Origin: Leptidea sinapis
Lineage: Eukaryota > Arthropoda > Insecta > Lepidoptera > Pieridae
NCBI RefSeq assembly: GCF_905404315.1
Contig: NC_066286.1
Span: 4,471,501 to 4,535,500, forward strand
DNA length: 64,000 nucleotides
Direction: 5' to 3'
Shown: positions 1-11,725 of the stretch, piece after piece
Position numbering within the stretch: the first letter of the stretch is position 1
Layout of the letters: the number at the start of each line of letters is the position of its first letter
Notes under the pieces: generated by a model
Seen by the model: the letters and a program-made list of their open reading frames with translations, nothing else
What the model was told of the DNA's origin: nothing
Database searches by the model: none
Position numbers and translations under genes: made by a program

Positions 1-234
1 TAATCTTTTTGGTTTAACTTTGATAGACAAGTCACTTTTTTTTAATTATTCCATGTTTCAAAACTTCTTGTAAGCATTTTTAGATTCGTCTTATTATTTC
101 TTGTACGTTTCTCTGTTTTTTGTACGATATTTGCATACCTCGGTATATGTTGTTTTTATCATTTTCGATGTATTTAACAATTGAGTTATTTGATGCATTT
201 GCTCATCGGCTGCGATTCAGAAACTTATTTAAAA

Positions 235-892
235 CTAGTTGACCCGGCAGACTTCGTACTGCCTCAATCGATAAATAAAATACCTAAACTTTTGCATAAA
301 ATAAACATAAAACAAACGAAAACAAAAACCTTTTTTATAAAAACAAATAAAAAAAATTGCTCGGTACGAATAAAATTTTATTATTACTATCGATTACACA
401 CGATATTCCTCACTTACAAAACAGAGTTTTCCTGAAATACTGGTTATTTATAAGGTTTAAATTTGATATTGATAGACACACAGTTACGATACAGTTTGTT
501 AATCAATTCAAAGCTTTCCGATAAACTTTTTGTTTTGTTTTGTTGGTGCGGTTAGGTTCAGATATTTAATTTTTGGACAAAACTTAAGATTAATCATCTA
601 CATAAAAATAATCTATTAACAACTGAAGTTAATCTATACTACAGTTACCTAAAATTAAGTTCATTTTCAGTTATTCATTTAAAACTATTATTTTAATTTG
701 ATTTCGGAACGACGGGGGACAAATCAAAGAAATATCAAAATCATTGATTTTATTTAATTCCGAGGATTTTCAAATTTATTCACCTTTTAAACCTTCTCTG
801 GACCTCCACTAATAATTCAAGACCGAAATTAGCGAAATCGGCCCTGCCGTTCTCGAGTTTTAGCGAGACTAACGAACTGCAATTCATTTTTA
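235..892 (-). repeat. Helitron-like non-autonomous element
   Basis: On the minus strand the unit ends in CTAG (plus 235-238), preceded by the motif seen in several copies in this window (plus: gacccggcagac...). The far end is AT-rich, near position 890. It contains a segment (about 780-890) that recurs at 1180-1306. The CTAG end and shared terminal sequence suggest a Helitron-like element. No coding capacity is visible. Confidence 0.45.
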
Positions 893-907
893 TATATATT
901 ATATAAA

Positions 908-1306
908 ATTGTTGACCCGACAGACGTTGTTCTGTATATAATAAATAAAATAATGTTTTGTATTAGTTTGTCAATAATATATCATAACATCAAGAATTAT
1001 TTCGTAAAATATGCTTCCTTTTGTTGTAATGAAATTGTTTCACAGCAGAACTGTCAAACCGTGCGTTAATAAATTCTCTTATAGAAAATATGTCCATACA
1101 AAACAAATATCGGACTATGGGGACACATCAAAGGAAAAACAAAATTGTTGTTTTTTTTAATTCCGAACACTTTCATATTTATTCACCTTTTAAACCTTCC
1201 CTAGACTTCCACAAATAATTCAAGACCAAAATTAGCCAAATCGGTCCAGCCGTTCTCGAGTTTTAGCGAGACTAACGAACAGCAATTCATTTTTATATAT
1301 ATATAG
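908..1306 (-). repeat. Second Helitron-like copy, same family
   Basis: It repeats the motif gacccgacagacgttgttct and the 3' half found at 5330-5488, then the segment shared with the preceding copy, and ends in a TA-rich run near 1306. The terminal CTAG is degraded. The order and orientation match the copy just before it, so the two lie head to tail. Confidence 0.45.
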
Positions 1307-1379
1307 ATATAAGAAGATATATAAAGATAATTAAACTGTGAAAGTGAAATGATGCGCAAGAAGTTTAATATAAATTCTC

Positions 1380-1780
1380 TTATTAAAATATAATTCTAAC
1401 TTTTACTGACTTCGGTCTTCGAGCAATATCAACAACGACCAGTATGCTGCGCCCAGTGACAAACCTGGTTGTTTAATTGCAAAAGTTCTCGGGAAGTTAA
1501 AGTGATGGATGCTTATAGAGGTGAAGAGCCTTGTGTCATGATCAAAGGCTTTCCCTTTATACGAATTGCTAAGTTTTCACCATTGCTTTTTAAAGCTACT
1601 GCCCATATAGTGTTTGGTATACTATAAAAAATATTTTCAAGCAGCCATAAGAGTCTTGGTATAAATATTTTATTTGACAGTATTTTCAAGTCCTCAGGTA
1701 ATTTGTTGTATAATTTTATACACTTGTAATGGCTATTTGTTGGTAAGTTTCCCAAAGCTGCTCGTCAATTCTGACTCATG
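1380..1780 (-). pseudogene. LINE C-terminal ORF fragment
   Basis: The minus strand encodes a stretch including HYKCIKLYNKLPEDLK and ending ...NIFYSI (about 1625-1750). This resembles the C-terminal 'I..YNKLP..I' segment of Jockey/CR1-type non-LTR retrotransposon ORFs, also seen in the LINE at 42.3-44.0 kb. Only the tail of the protein is present, so this is a 5'-truncated, decayed copy. A scrap of a second LINE (caggagcgtt, about 1872-1905) follows. Confidence 0.4.
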
Positions 1781-2089
1781 CAATACCTGAGCGATTTACC
1801 GCTTATAGAATTCAGATTTTATCATCGATGGTCGCATAAATATGTCTCCAGAGTCATGTTTATCCATATAACCCTGAAGCACCCAAGGAATCACAGGAGC
1901 GTTATCGGTGTTTTTGGAATTTTGGCGATATAATTATAATAATATTATAACGATAATATTACATTGTTGTCAGCTTGCGAGATCGCGAGATGCACAGATG
2001 TGCATAATATTATAATATATAATACATATTGTCATATATGTCATAATTGTAAATACAAATTAATACTTAAATAGATTATTTAATATAAT

Positions 2090-2255
2090 AGTATTGACAC
2101 ACTTTTACACAAATTATGTTGCCCCAAACTAGTCATAGTCATATGGGTACAAGACAACGATATATTTACTAAAACATACATAAATACATACAAACATCCA
2201 TGACTTGGAAACAAACATCTATATTAAATAATATGTATGATTCACAACTATTTAA
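2090..2255 (-). repeat. tRNA-derived SINE body, head missing
   Basis: This sequence matches 4412-4560 (for example caagacaacgatatattta and catgact.ggaaacaaa), but the tRNA-like head with A and B boxes is absent. It is a 5'-truncated member of the SINE family whose fuller copy is at 4405-4655. Confidence 0.55.
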
Positions 2256-2487
2256 ATACACTAGAAAAACCGATGCTTTCAAAATCGGATACTTCTTAAG
2301 TTGTTCTATATTTTCCAGGTAAGTTTCTTCAAGTGTAAGAAGTAGATAACGGAACGCAAGTTGGTTTTACAAAAGTTTTAATTGAGATAAATTTCTGTGA
2401 AATTCAGCCACCGGACTGACTAAATATTTTATTACATCAAAACCTTTCAGTTAAACTTTGAACAATGGATATATTTCAGTTTCATTA

Positions 2488-2660
2488 TTATTATTATTAT
2501 TATTATGTAAATCTTGATATAAAAGAGTGGCAATGAGTTTCTTGCCACTTCTTCTCGTTAGCTCAACCCTTTACGAAGTAGCGGTAGATTCAATAAGATT
2601 TTTTTTTGACATTCATTTCCGTGACCTACGCGAATAAACTGATTTTGATTTGATTTGAAT
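2488..2660 (+). repeat. LINE 3' end with TTTGATT tail
   Basis: An ATT microsatellite is followed by a block beginning gagtggcaatgagtttcttg and ending in the tail gattttgatttgatttg. The same 3' block recurs at 2868-3047 and 29755-29935, so it is the 3' end of a non-LTR retrotransposon family present as severely 5'-truncated copies. Confidence 0.5.
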
Positions 2661-2867
2661 TATTCAACTCAACGGGCGCTACTTCTGGTGGCAGGATAAT
2701 CCTGTTACCAGAAACTCGGCTTCATGTTCTTGAAAATTAAAGTTATTATTGATGCATCTACTGTGCTCAATACTCATGTAATTCACATTAACTTTTTTTT
2801 AATAATTACTCATGTAAAGCAATGAGTATTTTAGTTGCATCGCTTTGTATATATTGTAATTGAAATT

Positions 2868-3047
2868 TGTAAAAAGATGAAGCTTTTTAAAATATGTAGA
2901 GAGTGAGTTTTTTGCCTCTTCTTCTCATTAAGGCTCCACCTTTTCAGAAGTGGCGGTAAGTATAAAAAAAAGGAATCATTTGACATTCACAAGTGTAATT
3001 TCCTTGGCATACATGAATAAAGTGATTTTGATTTGATTTGCTATGTC
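2868..3047 (+). repeat. LINE 3' end, second copy
   Basis: It is a diverged copy of the 2488-2660 block (tgccTCttcttctcatta, gaagtggcggtaa, gacattcac), ending with the same gattttgatttgatttg tail. No coding sequence is retained. Confidence 0.5.
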
Positions 3048-3603
3048 TAAGCGCCTGGTAAACCTACATTCATATTGTTTCTGTCAAATAACAGTTTCCG
3101 AGGGTAGTTGGCTTATCGAAAGGACCCTTTGCGTAAAAAGTGTCGGAGGCATTATCTCCCGGCTTTTGAAAAAACAATAACATTAACTACATGAAATTAA
3201 TTCTTTTTCATACAATAAAATAATAGTTTAATCTAAATAATTACGTCCTATTTTGTAGTTAGTTCGGTATTGGACACAAATCTATTCGAAATCCAATTAC
3301 GTTACACAAAGCATGCATTAACAACAATTGGCGCAGTCCAAATAATATTCGATTAAGTCTAAATTTAATTTATTCAAAGCGCGTGCTGACAAAGTGGACG
3401 AGCTAAGTATGCAGTTGTACAATAATCACGTTGTGCGGGATGTTGCTTCGTGTTTATTGTTTTGTACGTGTATTTAAATGTTTACTGTCGCTGAAAATGT
3501 GAAAGCTTTATAGATTTTCCATGTTATTGTGGGCATAATAAGAGTTTTTATCTTTAAGTCTCAAAACATGGAGGCAGTTGCTCACGCTGTAGGATATTTT
3601 TAA
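3048..3603. other. No gene recognised
   Basis: AT-rich DNA with no open frame of interest, no recognisable splice-bounded coding block and no repeat that I can place. Confidence 0.5.
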
Positions 3604-3908
3604 ATGAAAATAAGGGACAAGACGAGCAGGACGTCCAGCTGATGGTAATTCAAAAGCCCTGCCCATTACAATGCAGTGACGCTCAGGATTCTTGAAAAAT
3701 CCCAAAAATTCTGAGCGGCACTACAATTGCGCTAACCACTTTAAGACATAAGATGTTAAGCCTCATTTGCCCAGTAATTTCACTAGCTACGTCGCCCTTC
3801 AGACTGAAACACAGTAATACTTACACATTACTGCTTCCCGGCAGAAATAGGTGCCTTGGGGTACCCATAATCTAGCCGGCATCATGTGCAAAGGAGCCTC
3901 CCACTGGT
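3604..3908 (-). repeat. 300-bp A-tailed interspersed repeat (family A)
   Basis: On the minus strand the unit starts ccagtgggaggctcctttgc and runs about 300 bp to a 3' end reading gtctcgtcccttattttc followed by A's. At least fifteen full or partial copies occur in this window in both orientations. The recurring 5' boundary and A-rich 3' end indicate a SINE-like element or the fixed 3' end of a LINE. I see no convincing tRNA-type A/B boxes. This copy is nearly full length. Confidence 0.65.
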
Positions 3909-4404
3909 AGGATTTGATCAAACTTGTGCTAAATTAAACATTTACGTATTGAAGACCCCGGAACGGGCATGCGGTCTCATCAATATTATATGTGTTACTA
4001 TAGCTATCGATAGTAAATACCATAAACCAACATACGTCTGATATATAGCATCTGAAGAGTCTTGAAAATGACCGTCATCTTCAAACTCACATTAGGCTAG
4101 GCAATCACTGCAATTATGTTTTCTTTGACATCCTATTCCATTATTGTGATTATAATTCTATTAAAGTGAATGAATGAAATTTGAATTCAATAAAAATTAA
4201 AAGATTTAACTTGAAACAATATTTATGGCCAGTTTGTTGTGATAAAATCCACATGATATTTTATTTTTGCTTTTTACAAACGGTTAAATTGTCTTGGTAT
4301 GCTGATAAAATACATGGTGGAGGTGATCAAAAGCTCTATAAGTACCTACTGTCTACCTTTTAAATAATAACAGTAAATAAGTAATTAATTTCAAATAATA
4401 AATA
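3909..4404. other. No gene recognised
   Basis: AT-rich sequence without a supported gene. An open frame at 4181-4363 lacks any recognisable domain and is probably chance. Confidence 0.45.
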
Positions 4405-4655
4405 AATATTGAGACAATTTTACATAAATTATCTTGCCCCAAACTAGGCATAGCCTGTACTATGGGTGCAAGACAACGATATATTTAATAAAATATACTT
4501 ACTTAAACATACATAAATACTTATAAACACCCATGACTCGGAAACAAATATCCACATTCATCATATAAATGTTTGCACCTACCGAGATTCGAACCCGGGA
4601 CCTCTAGCTCAGTAGGCAAGGTAACTAACCACTAGGCTATATGGGTCGTCAAAAA
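4405..4655 (-). repeat. tRNA-derived SINE, near full length
   Basis: Read on the minus strand it opens with a tRNA-like head: tagcctagtggttag fits a polymerase III A box and gggttcgaatc fits a B box. A conserved body (ggaaacaaa, gacaacgatatattta, on plus) follows and it ends in an AT-rich tail near 4405. Two other copies lie at 2090-2255 and 26325-27225. Confidence 0.7.
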
Positions 4656-5133
4656 ATGAGCTTAAATATTGGTCCAAATTGTGATACCTGGAAAATATGT
4701 TTAATAAGTTTACTGCGACGAAGGGAATGGATCATGAATATAATATTATAGTAACTGGTTGCCTATAAAAGCCCAATAGAAGAATAAGATGTTGTATAGT
4801 TTGTTTTCAAGTTGACTGGAAATCCGTTTTTTTAAGCCGGTTGAACTAAATACCCAATTTTTTATAAATTACTTTTATTTCAATATTTTTAAGGTGCAAT
4901 CTCTTTTGCAGTCATCTGCACATATGTCATCATAATCATAAAATCATTATAACAAAATATAAATTGGTTTAAGGGTAAATATAAAATGGCTTTATTAAAA
5001 AAACAACAGGAAGCCGAAAATTTCAATTATTGTGTAAGGAAACAACTGAAATAAATATTATTCATAATTTAACAATTACATTTGCAACAACATTTATATT
5101 ACATTTAAACTGACTTATTGGCGCACACTCATA
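4656..5133. other. No gene recognised
   Basis: Low-GC DNA with no supported gene or repeat. Confidence 0.45.
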
Positions 5134-5488
5134 TCTTAATATATATAAATCTCGTGTCACAATGTTTGTCCTCAATGGACTCCTAAACTAATGAACGGAT
5201 TTCAATGGGGATTACTTCATGGAGTGCAGTTTAGTCCAACTTAAGAGATAGGATAGTTTTTATTTCGATTTGGGACCCATAATTATTTTTATTTCCAATA
5301 TTTGTTTTGTTTGGACATATTTTCTGTGAGAGTATTTCTGACGCGCGGTTTGACAGTTCTGCTGTGAAACAATTTCATTATAACAACAAGGAGCATATTA
5401 TTATGTTACAATGAAAAATTATTGACAAATTCATCAAAAACGGTATTTTATTTATTATGTACAGAACAACGTCTGTCTGGTCAGCTAG
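5134..5488 (+). mobile_element. Non-autonomous Helitron-like element
   Basis: The 355-bp unit starts TC (after an A) with tcttaatatatataaatctc and ends CTAG (before a T), as expected for Helitron insertion between A and T. About 10 nt before the terminal CTAG lies a short hairpin, ACAGA-acaacg-TCTGT (5461-5476). A second copy with the same 5' start is at 39176. There is no coding capacity, so replication would depend on an autonomous relative. The stem is short, so the class assignment is likely but not proven. Confidence 0.6.
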
Positions 5489-5710
5489 TATTTATATAAA
5501 ACTCACATTCACGTACTCAAATACACTAATAAATACAGAGGATGATACATTTAAATAAAGTTTCAATTTCTTTATCTACATTATAATAGTTATTACTTTT
5601 CCCTCTCTTTAATATGTATCCCACCTAACACCTTAGATGAGGTTGGCTTAAAACCAGCGCTGCGGGAAAAAATTATTTCAAGTAGCATAAGCTGAACCTA
5701 CTCCCCTTTG

Positions 5711-5990
5711 TCCTACTTCAGATGATGGTAATTAATAAGCCTTTCCCATTACAATGCATTGCCGCTAAGGATTCTTGAGAAACCCAAAATTTCTGAGTGG
5801 AATACAATTGCGCTCGTCACCTTGAGACATAAGATGTTAAGTCTCATTTGCCCAGTAATTTCCCTAGCTACGGCACCCTTCAGATCGAAACGCAGTAATC
5901 CTTACATATTACAGCTTCACGGCAGAATGAAGCGCCGTTGTGGTACCCATAATCTAGCCGGCATCCTGAGTAAAGGAGCCTCCCACTGGT
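5711..5990 (-). repeat. Family A 300-bp repeat
   Basis: It runs from gatgatggtaatt... to ...cctcccactggt on plus, so it is a minus-strand copy lacking a few bases at its A-tailed end. Confidence 0.6.
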
Positions 5991-7132
5991 GAAATAATGT
6001 GGTGTTTAATATATGTATATAATAAGTTAATTTTTTATACTTAAATTTACTTGAAGGCAATAAATTTTATTATTATTATTATAAAACAAGAAATAGTATG
6101 TTTGCTGATCGGATTTTTAAGAATGTGCAAAACTTGAACCAAAAAAACAAATAGGACATTTGATTTCGAACTGGGGTCTTCTGCTTTCCGGATCACCCAA
6201 CGTCCCAACTGAGCTATTATTATAGTCTTGTATATAGAGGCGAAATTTAACATTGTATTCTAATGCTACAACAATGTAGCTGTTTCTCATTAAAACACGG
6301 ATAAAACTACATTTTTTAAAATTGAAACATATCTAGATCGATTTCTTGAAACTACCTGTATACTAAATTTCATTAAAATCGTTGGAGCCGTTTCCAAGAT
6401 TCAGATTATATATATTCAAGAATTGTTCGTTTAAAGATATAAGATATCTTTCAATACTTTACGATGATATAAATCCAAACGTGTATAACGATATAATAAG
6501 CCTCGACCGTCATAAAGCTAGAACTGTGTTTCGCCAAAGCTTGTTCAGCCTATTCCAATATCGACTTTGAGTTTATAATGAACCTTGCGGGCACACTGGA
6601 AATAACCTCTCCAATTTTGGTAGTGACCCCTTGCAGCGCAAATATTCAAACGACGCGACGCTGCAATAAATATAGCTGTATAAAGTAACAACGTCGTATT
6701 GTTAGGTGATACAACTCATGTGTACACAAAACATGAACTAATTGAAGGAGTTGGTAGTGCGTCCTTGTGTCTGTTAATTAATGCAATAATAACTTGCTTT
6801 ATGGAACAATAATGCAGTTGAGAAACTTGTACTGTGTCTGTGATAGGAAAATACAAAAGAGGTGTTGAGATCTTAGTTTGGCTGTCAGCCTGTGAAAATT
6901 AGCATTGATTTACAGGTGCGAGAAGTTTTCATTGTTAACCCATTTAAGATTGCTATCCCAAAAAATCGCCAAAATGGCGCGTGGTTGAAACCATTTCTCG
7001 CCGGTTTATATAAAGGTTATATTTTTTTTCAATTTTTTTAAAGACCGTGAGAAAAAGTCACGCAAATTCCTATAACTTTTACAGTTGGAGCCATGCTAAT
7101 CATTCAATCTGGATAAAAATGTGTAAGCCATA
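5991..7132. other. No exon recognised upstream of the receptor exons
   Basis: This is AT-rich sequence just 5' of the first recognised receptor exon. I looked for Ig-type coding blocks flanked by AG/GT sites and found none, so it is probably intron. Confidence 0.4.
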
Positions 7133-7336
7133 ATTGTGTTTCGGTCTAAAGGGCGCCGTAACTAGTGAAATTACTAAAGAAACTTAACATCTTATATCTC
7201 AATGTGACGAGCGCAATTGTTGTGCCATTCAGAATTGTTGGGTTTTTCAAGAATCCTGAGCGGCACTGCATTGTAATGGCCAGAGCGTACCAATTACCAT
7301 CAGCCGAACGTCCTGCTCGTGTCATCCCTTATTTTA
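7133..7336 (+). repeat. Family A repeat, 5'-truncated
   Basis: It begins at the gtgtttcggtct segment and continues to the 3' end (gtcatcccttatttta). The first third of the element is missing. It lies about 65 bp before the next exon, in the same orientation as the copy just after that exon. Confidence 0.6.
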
Positions 7337-7400
7337 TATATTTTGTTGTAATCTGTTAATTACCAGTTTTTTACTTAATTAATTTGTCTTATTGCTTCAG

Positions 7401-7537
7401 ATCCACCGATTCCTCAAATATCTCTGATCGAACCGAAAGAGCCTCGGCTGCTTCGTGAAGATGAAGATGCTGTTCTTTTATGTTCTGCTGATGCATCTCC
7501 ACCAGCGTATAATTTCTCTTTCTATAAAGATTTTGAG
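7401..7537 (+). CDS. Sidestep-family receptor, exon a (first half of an Ig domain)
   Basis: First recognised coding exon of a Sidestep-like cell-surface receptor. In Drosophila, Sidestep-family proteins are Ig-superfamily receptors that bind Beaten-path proteins in axon guidance; that role is transferred by family. The acceptor is ttgcttcag|at and the donor ttttgag|gtaagt. It translates as (D)PPIPQISLIEPKEP... followed by AVLLCSAD, the first Ig cysteine, then the C-strand region NFSFYKDFE, where tyrosine/phenylalanine stands in place of the usual tryptophan. It enters with two leftover bases, so the preceding exon must end in phase 1. Neighbouring exons confirm the frame. The signal peptide and earlier Ig domains are not seen in this window. 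Confidence 0.82.
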
Positions 7538-7552
7538 GTAAGTTAACTGAAT

Positions 7553-7760
7553 GTGTGAAGAACGCCGTAGCTAGTGTAATTATTGGGCAAACAAAACTTA
7601 ACAACATCTTATGTCTCAAGGTGACGAGCACAATTCTAGCGCCGCTTAGAATTTTGAATTTTTCAAGAATCCTCAGTGGCCTACTTTGAAATGGGCAGGG
7701 CGTATCAATTACCATCAGCTGAACTTCCTGCTTTGCTCGTTCCTTATTGTCATAAAAAAT
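7553..7760 (+). repeat. Family A repeat, 5'-truncated
   Basis: It covers the gccgtagctagtg segment to the 3' end ttccttattgtcataaaaaa. It begins only 16 bp after the donor of the preceding exon. With the copy at 7133-7336 it brackets that exon in direct orientation. Confidence 0.6.
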
Positions 7761-9325
7761 TATATGTAGATACAAAGTAGCCTACATCAAATATAAAAAT
7801 CTCTTAAATTTCTTTTATTGAATACTCTTTATTTTCATGGATATATTTTGTAAGTCATTACTTTTTATTTTATTAGACTACACACATTTTATTTCGAATG
7901 ATACCACCCATTTACTACACTTGCAATTGTGCGGTTGCAAAAGCAACGCTGAAATTTCGATTGGCTATTGGCTCTTATTAACTCACACATGTAAAAAAAA
8001 AACACTTTAAAATGTTAACATTTTCTGGCGAATTTTGGCGTTATTTAAGAAAACGAATATTTATAATGAAATCTTCTGGACATGAGTATAATTAGCGAAG
8101 TGTTAAAGTTAAAGTTGTTGAAGTTAAACAAGCAGTTAGCAAGATAAGCAAGCTGATTTACTAACCAGCCTCACATAATATAACATCGGCTCATCTTTAT
8201 ATCGAAGAAATCTATTTTAGCTTAACATATTAAACATTTGTTATGACAAATATAACTTTACTTTATTATGAAAGATTATCAGCTGCTGATAACATGTTTT
8301 CGGTATAATTAATTATAACATGAAGGAAAGCAGGCATAATGAAGTTTGTTTAAGCTCAAATATAATAAAGTTCGTGAGAAACTTGTTTGTTGTTTCGTAT
8401 CTCATTATAAAGTTCAGAAAAACTATATTTACAAATAACATGCGGGAGTTCATGAGTGCAATTAAAATTTTTAATTTTCAACTAGGAATTCATAACTGTA
8501 CATTCTTTTTGTGAAATAGGAAAGTAGTTGTGCTTGGAAAACATTTAATGTTGGTTGATCAACAAAAAATATTCTGATTTAATATGCTTATTACCTTAGA
8601 TGATTTATGCCTCTAGATAGACTATGACAGCTGTGAAAAAAATAAGACTTTAGTACTTAGGTACATAATAAGTATGAGTAGATCGTAACTGTGCGTTAAC
8701 TGATTTACCAATGTGTTATGAATCCAACGCAACTATGAACTGAGTACGACTTGAATTGAATCTTATTAGCCGGTATCTAAAGCAGCTATTTCAACTATAG
8801 CTGTGAATAAGAAAAACTACTGCAATATTAATCTTTATCCTGTGATTTTAATAACCCAATACCAAGTGTAAAATTTGAAAAATGCACAAGATATGGAGAC
8901 AGATTGGACATACAAATTAGAATTTCATCATCTTAATGCAGTTGTTCCAAAGTGTCAATATTTTTGTAGCAATAATTACAAAACTGCCCAAAGAAAATCC
9001 ACAGGAAATCTAGAAAAGCATTTAAGCAGCATCACGCAAATTGAAACTTAAGTAAATACAAGTTGAACATAAGTAACACTGGCGTGACAACACGTGACCG
9101 AGTAATTAGTATTTAATTAATACGACATGAAAATTCAATTTATTATGACGGTGAAAAGTAATAACTTTATAATAACGGTCCATTAACAGCGACCGCCGTG
9201 AAATTAGTTTTGCAACGAAGCTTTCGGATAATGGGATTTCGATGGTATTGGTGATAAAACAATATTGAGTTCTTTGCCGCAAAATTAAATTGTAAAACTC
9301 AAAAAGAATCTAGCGTTAGAACATT
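7761..9325. other. Intron, no feature recognised
   Basis: AT-rich intronic sequence of the receptor gene. An open frame at 8320-8514 has no recognisable domain and no splice signals tying it to the gene. Confidence 0.45.
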
Positions 9326-9630
9326 GGGTATTTTAATGTTGGCAATAAGCTAACTGTTTTAGAATCTTATAATAGAGGATTTAAAGCATGGGTGTAGGTA
9401 GATAAACAGTTAGCTTACTGCTAATATTAAAAAAGCCAGTCCTTGTAATCATCCAAAGGAGTGTTATTATGAAAACGAATAATGTAATGTTGTACTGAAT
9501 TTCATTACAATACTCGTTTGGATGATGTAATGGTTATTAGAACATTGGGTGTTTTAATGTTGGCAATAAGCTGTTTTAGAATCTTTAATAGAGGATTTAA
9601 GGCATGGGTGTAGATAAATACTTTTTCAAT
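9326..9630. repeat. Foldback-type TIR element, rearranged copy
   Basis: It contains inverted blocks: cagttagcttactgctaat (about 9408-9428) versus ggcaataagct (9561 onward), and ends ...gcatgggtgtagataaa. An 80-bp block is present twice as direct copies (about 9340-9405 and 9540-9622). A related copy in reverse orientation is at 45675-46070. It sits in the receptor intron about 30 bp before the next exon. Confidence 0.55.
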
Positions 9631-9657
9631 TCTTGGCTAACGTTATGATCATTGCAG

Positions 9658-9817
9658 GATCATCTAGTTCGGGACGACCCTATCGGTGGTATATCTGTGG
9701 AAGGACCAAAGATATATCTGCGGGGGTTGAGACGACATCATTCCACGAGGTATAAATGTCGAGCGTGGAACTCCGAAGGCAGTGGACTGAGTGAACCAAT
9801 CAGTATTAATATTTTAT
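9658..9817 (+). CDS. Sidestep-family receptor, exon b (second half of the same Ig domain)
   Basis: The acceptor attgcag|gat and donor ttttat|gtgagt flank an open block translating DHLVRDDPIGGI... then IYLRGLRRHHSTRYKCRAW. The YKCRA segment is the classical Y-x-C of the Ig F strand and pairs with the cysteine in exon a. NSEGSGLSEPISINIL completes the G strand. The exon joins exon a in phase 0 and leaves one base for the next codon. Splitting an Ig domain across two exons fits the family. Confidence is high because frame, splice sites and domain logic agree. Confidence 0.85.
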
Positions 9818-10222
9818 GTGAGTCACAAGTATCTCCTCTTAGGCATAGGGCACTTGACACTTCCAAAATAGTGCCTGTCCAACAATTATTTTTTAAATGT
9901 CAAAGACAATTTAATATTTTCTATAGAATGCCAAGTGGTGAAGGAATATTTTGTAACTTCCGCTTAAGAAGTTTAGTTGAAGTTATTGAGTATGAGTTCT
10001 TAATATCATGCAATATCCATACAAATAGGCTTGCCAATTGAGTAAAAACCTCCACTTTTCTAAAATCCTTCCGAATTATTACAATAAGTATTTTTCGATC
10101 GTACAGGAGTACCTTTAAGTAGAGACTATATTATATTTATTTGCATCTATTGCTATTTGAACCCAGAGATTAGAAAAATTGGGTTATTCAGGGTCACTGG
10201 TTCAAAATGTTTTCTTTAACAG

Positions 10223-10380
10223 CGCGACCAGAATGTTCGGCTGGTAGCGTCGTGCAGCAGTTGGCTGGTGCACCAGGTGGAGAAGTCAGGGCCCGATGCT
10301 CTGTCAGTGCTCCATCAACGAGAGATGCAGGCCCTTTGAGGTTCTATTGGACGTACAATGGCACCAAGGATGTTCTGCCG
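10223..10380 (+). CDS. Sidestep-family receptor, exon c (first half of the membrane-proximal Ig domain)
   Basis: The acceptor is ttctttaacag|cg and the donor ctgccg|gtatac, a weaker donor but in frame. It translates as a split serine then RPECSAGSVVQQLAG..., VRARCSVSAP (first Ig cysteine) and LRFYWTYNGTKDVLPV, where tryptophan is the core W and NGT is a potential N-glycosylation site. It supplies two bases to the split codon from exon b and ends on a codon boundary. Confidence 0.82.
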
Positions 10381-11725
10381 GTATACAAAATATATATACG
10401 TATACTTTTTCGCAAAGTGAGCCATGTCTATATAAATTAGTTGCTTATTTTTATACCGTGAATGCTGCAGAAAGGTGTGCATCAGACGCATTTATTTATG
10501 AGACGACGAACAAGAACAAGAACTGTTGAACTTGAAATTATGAGCGGCATCGCAATCCGCACGTTTTCTTTGAGATAAAATGCAGTGATTTAGAAAGCTT
10601 CGGCGCCCTTCAAAATAAAACAAAATGATGTATGCAAATTATTTTCATTCATTCATTAATATTTATTTATTTGCTATTAAATAGGGTAGTACAAATTTGG
10701 TCTTACAATAGCTTAAAGTATCTCCTATTAGTTAAAAAATTATTACAATATGATTTAATTTATTTCATATTTATACAAAATTATAATTTGATATAATACA
10801 AAAAAATTACTGTAGTCAAGATAAGAATAATCCACTTAGAATGCAATGTCGAAATCCTTTACTCTTTGTGGTCAAAAACTCTTCTATAGAATAAAATGTG
10901 TTTTGAAGAAGCTAACTGTGTAAGGATACTTTAAATCTTACTGGTTCACATTCAGAAAAAGATGCCGCCGTGGTATATACCCAGCCAGCATCTTGTGAAG
11001 CCTCTTACTGATGAAAATCAACTGTACCACCCAGAAAATTTTATAAATTTCAATGGTTCGAGCTCATCTCTTATAAAATTTAGAATACATCAACACTGTG
11101 TTAATTCAACATTAAACAGAACTGCGTTGTTGTGTTCAAAATTTTATATACATCGCTTATTTGCTGTTTAACTGTTTGTAATTGGCACTAAACCAATGTA
11201 CAATGTTAGAGAGCAAAATCTTTATTAACTGCTTCATGTGTTGTATATTTTCATTTAAATTTAAATATAAGCGAATTAAATATGGTAGAAAATATTAGAT
11301 AGGGGAAAAAGAATAGACCCCTGGGGTACCCTCATATTGGGTGGAGCCCCAGGAGATCTCATGTCATTTACATCATCATTATCAATTGTATTAGTTTAAC
11401 AAGGGGTCAGAGAAATGAGGGCAGTCTCTCTTATCGTATGAGTACTCTATTTTCAGACTGCATTGTATGATTTTGAACGCAGTAAAAGCCTCAAGCTATA
11501 TCACAGAAAGTTTTAAGCGCATTCTGTGATTTTTACAAGATCTTTAGGAGAATTTATGGAAACCTACCGAAAAACGATTTTTTAACTATGATTTAACTAA
11601 TGTAATTTACAATAATATACAAAATATATCTAGATTATACGGATAAATTGGACTAGCCCTATAATAACAATTAAAGTTTCTTAGTGACTCATCAAATATT
11701 TTGAGAGTTCTTACGTATTTTGCAG
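10381..11725. other. Intron, no feature recognised
   Basis: A 1.35-kb AT-rich intron of the receptor gene. No repeat or extra exon could be supported. Confidence 0.5.

Noticed and set aside
10207..10529. Overlapping plus-strand open frames as separate genes
   Set aside because: Only 10223-10380 is supported as a receptor exon; the rest reads through the donor into intron or is in the wrong frame.
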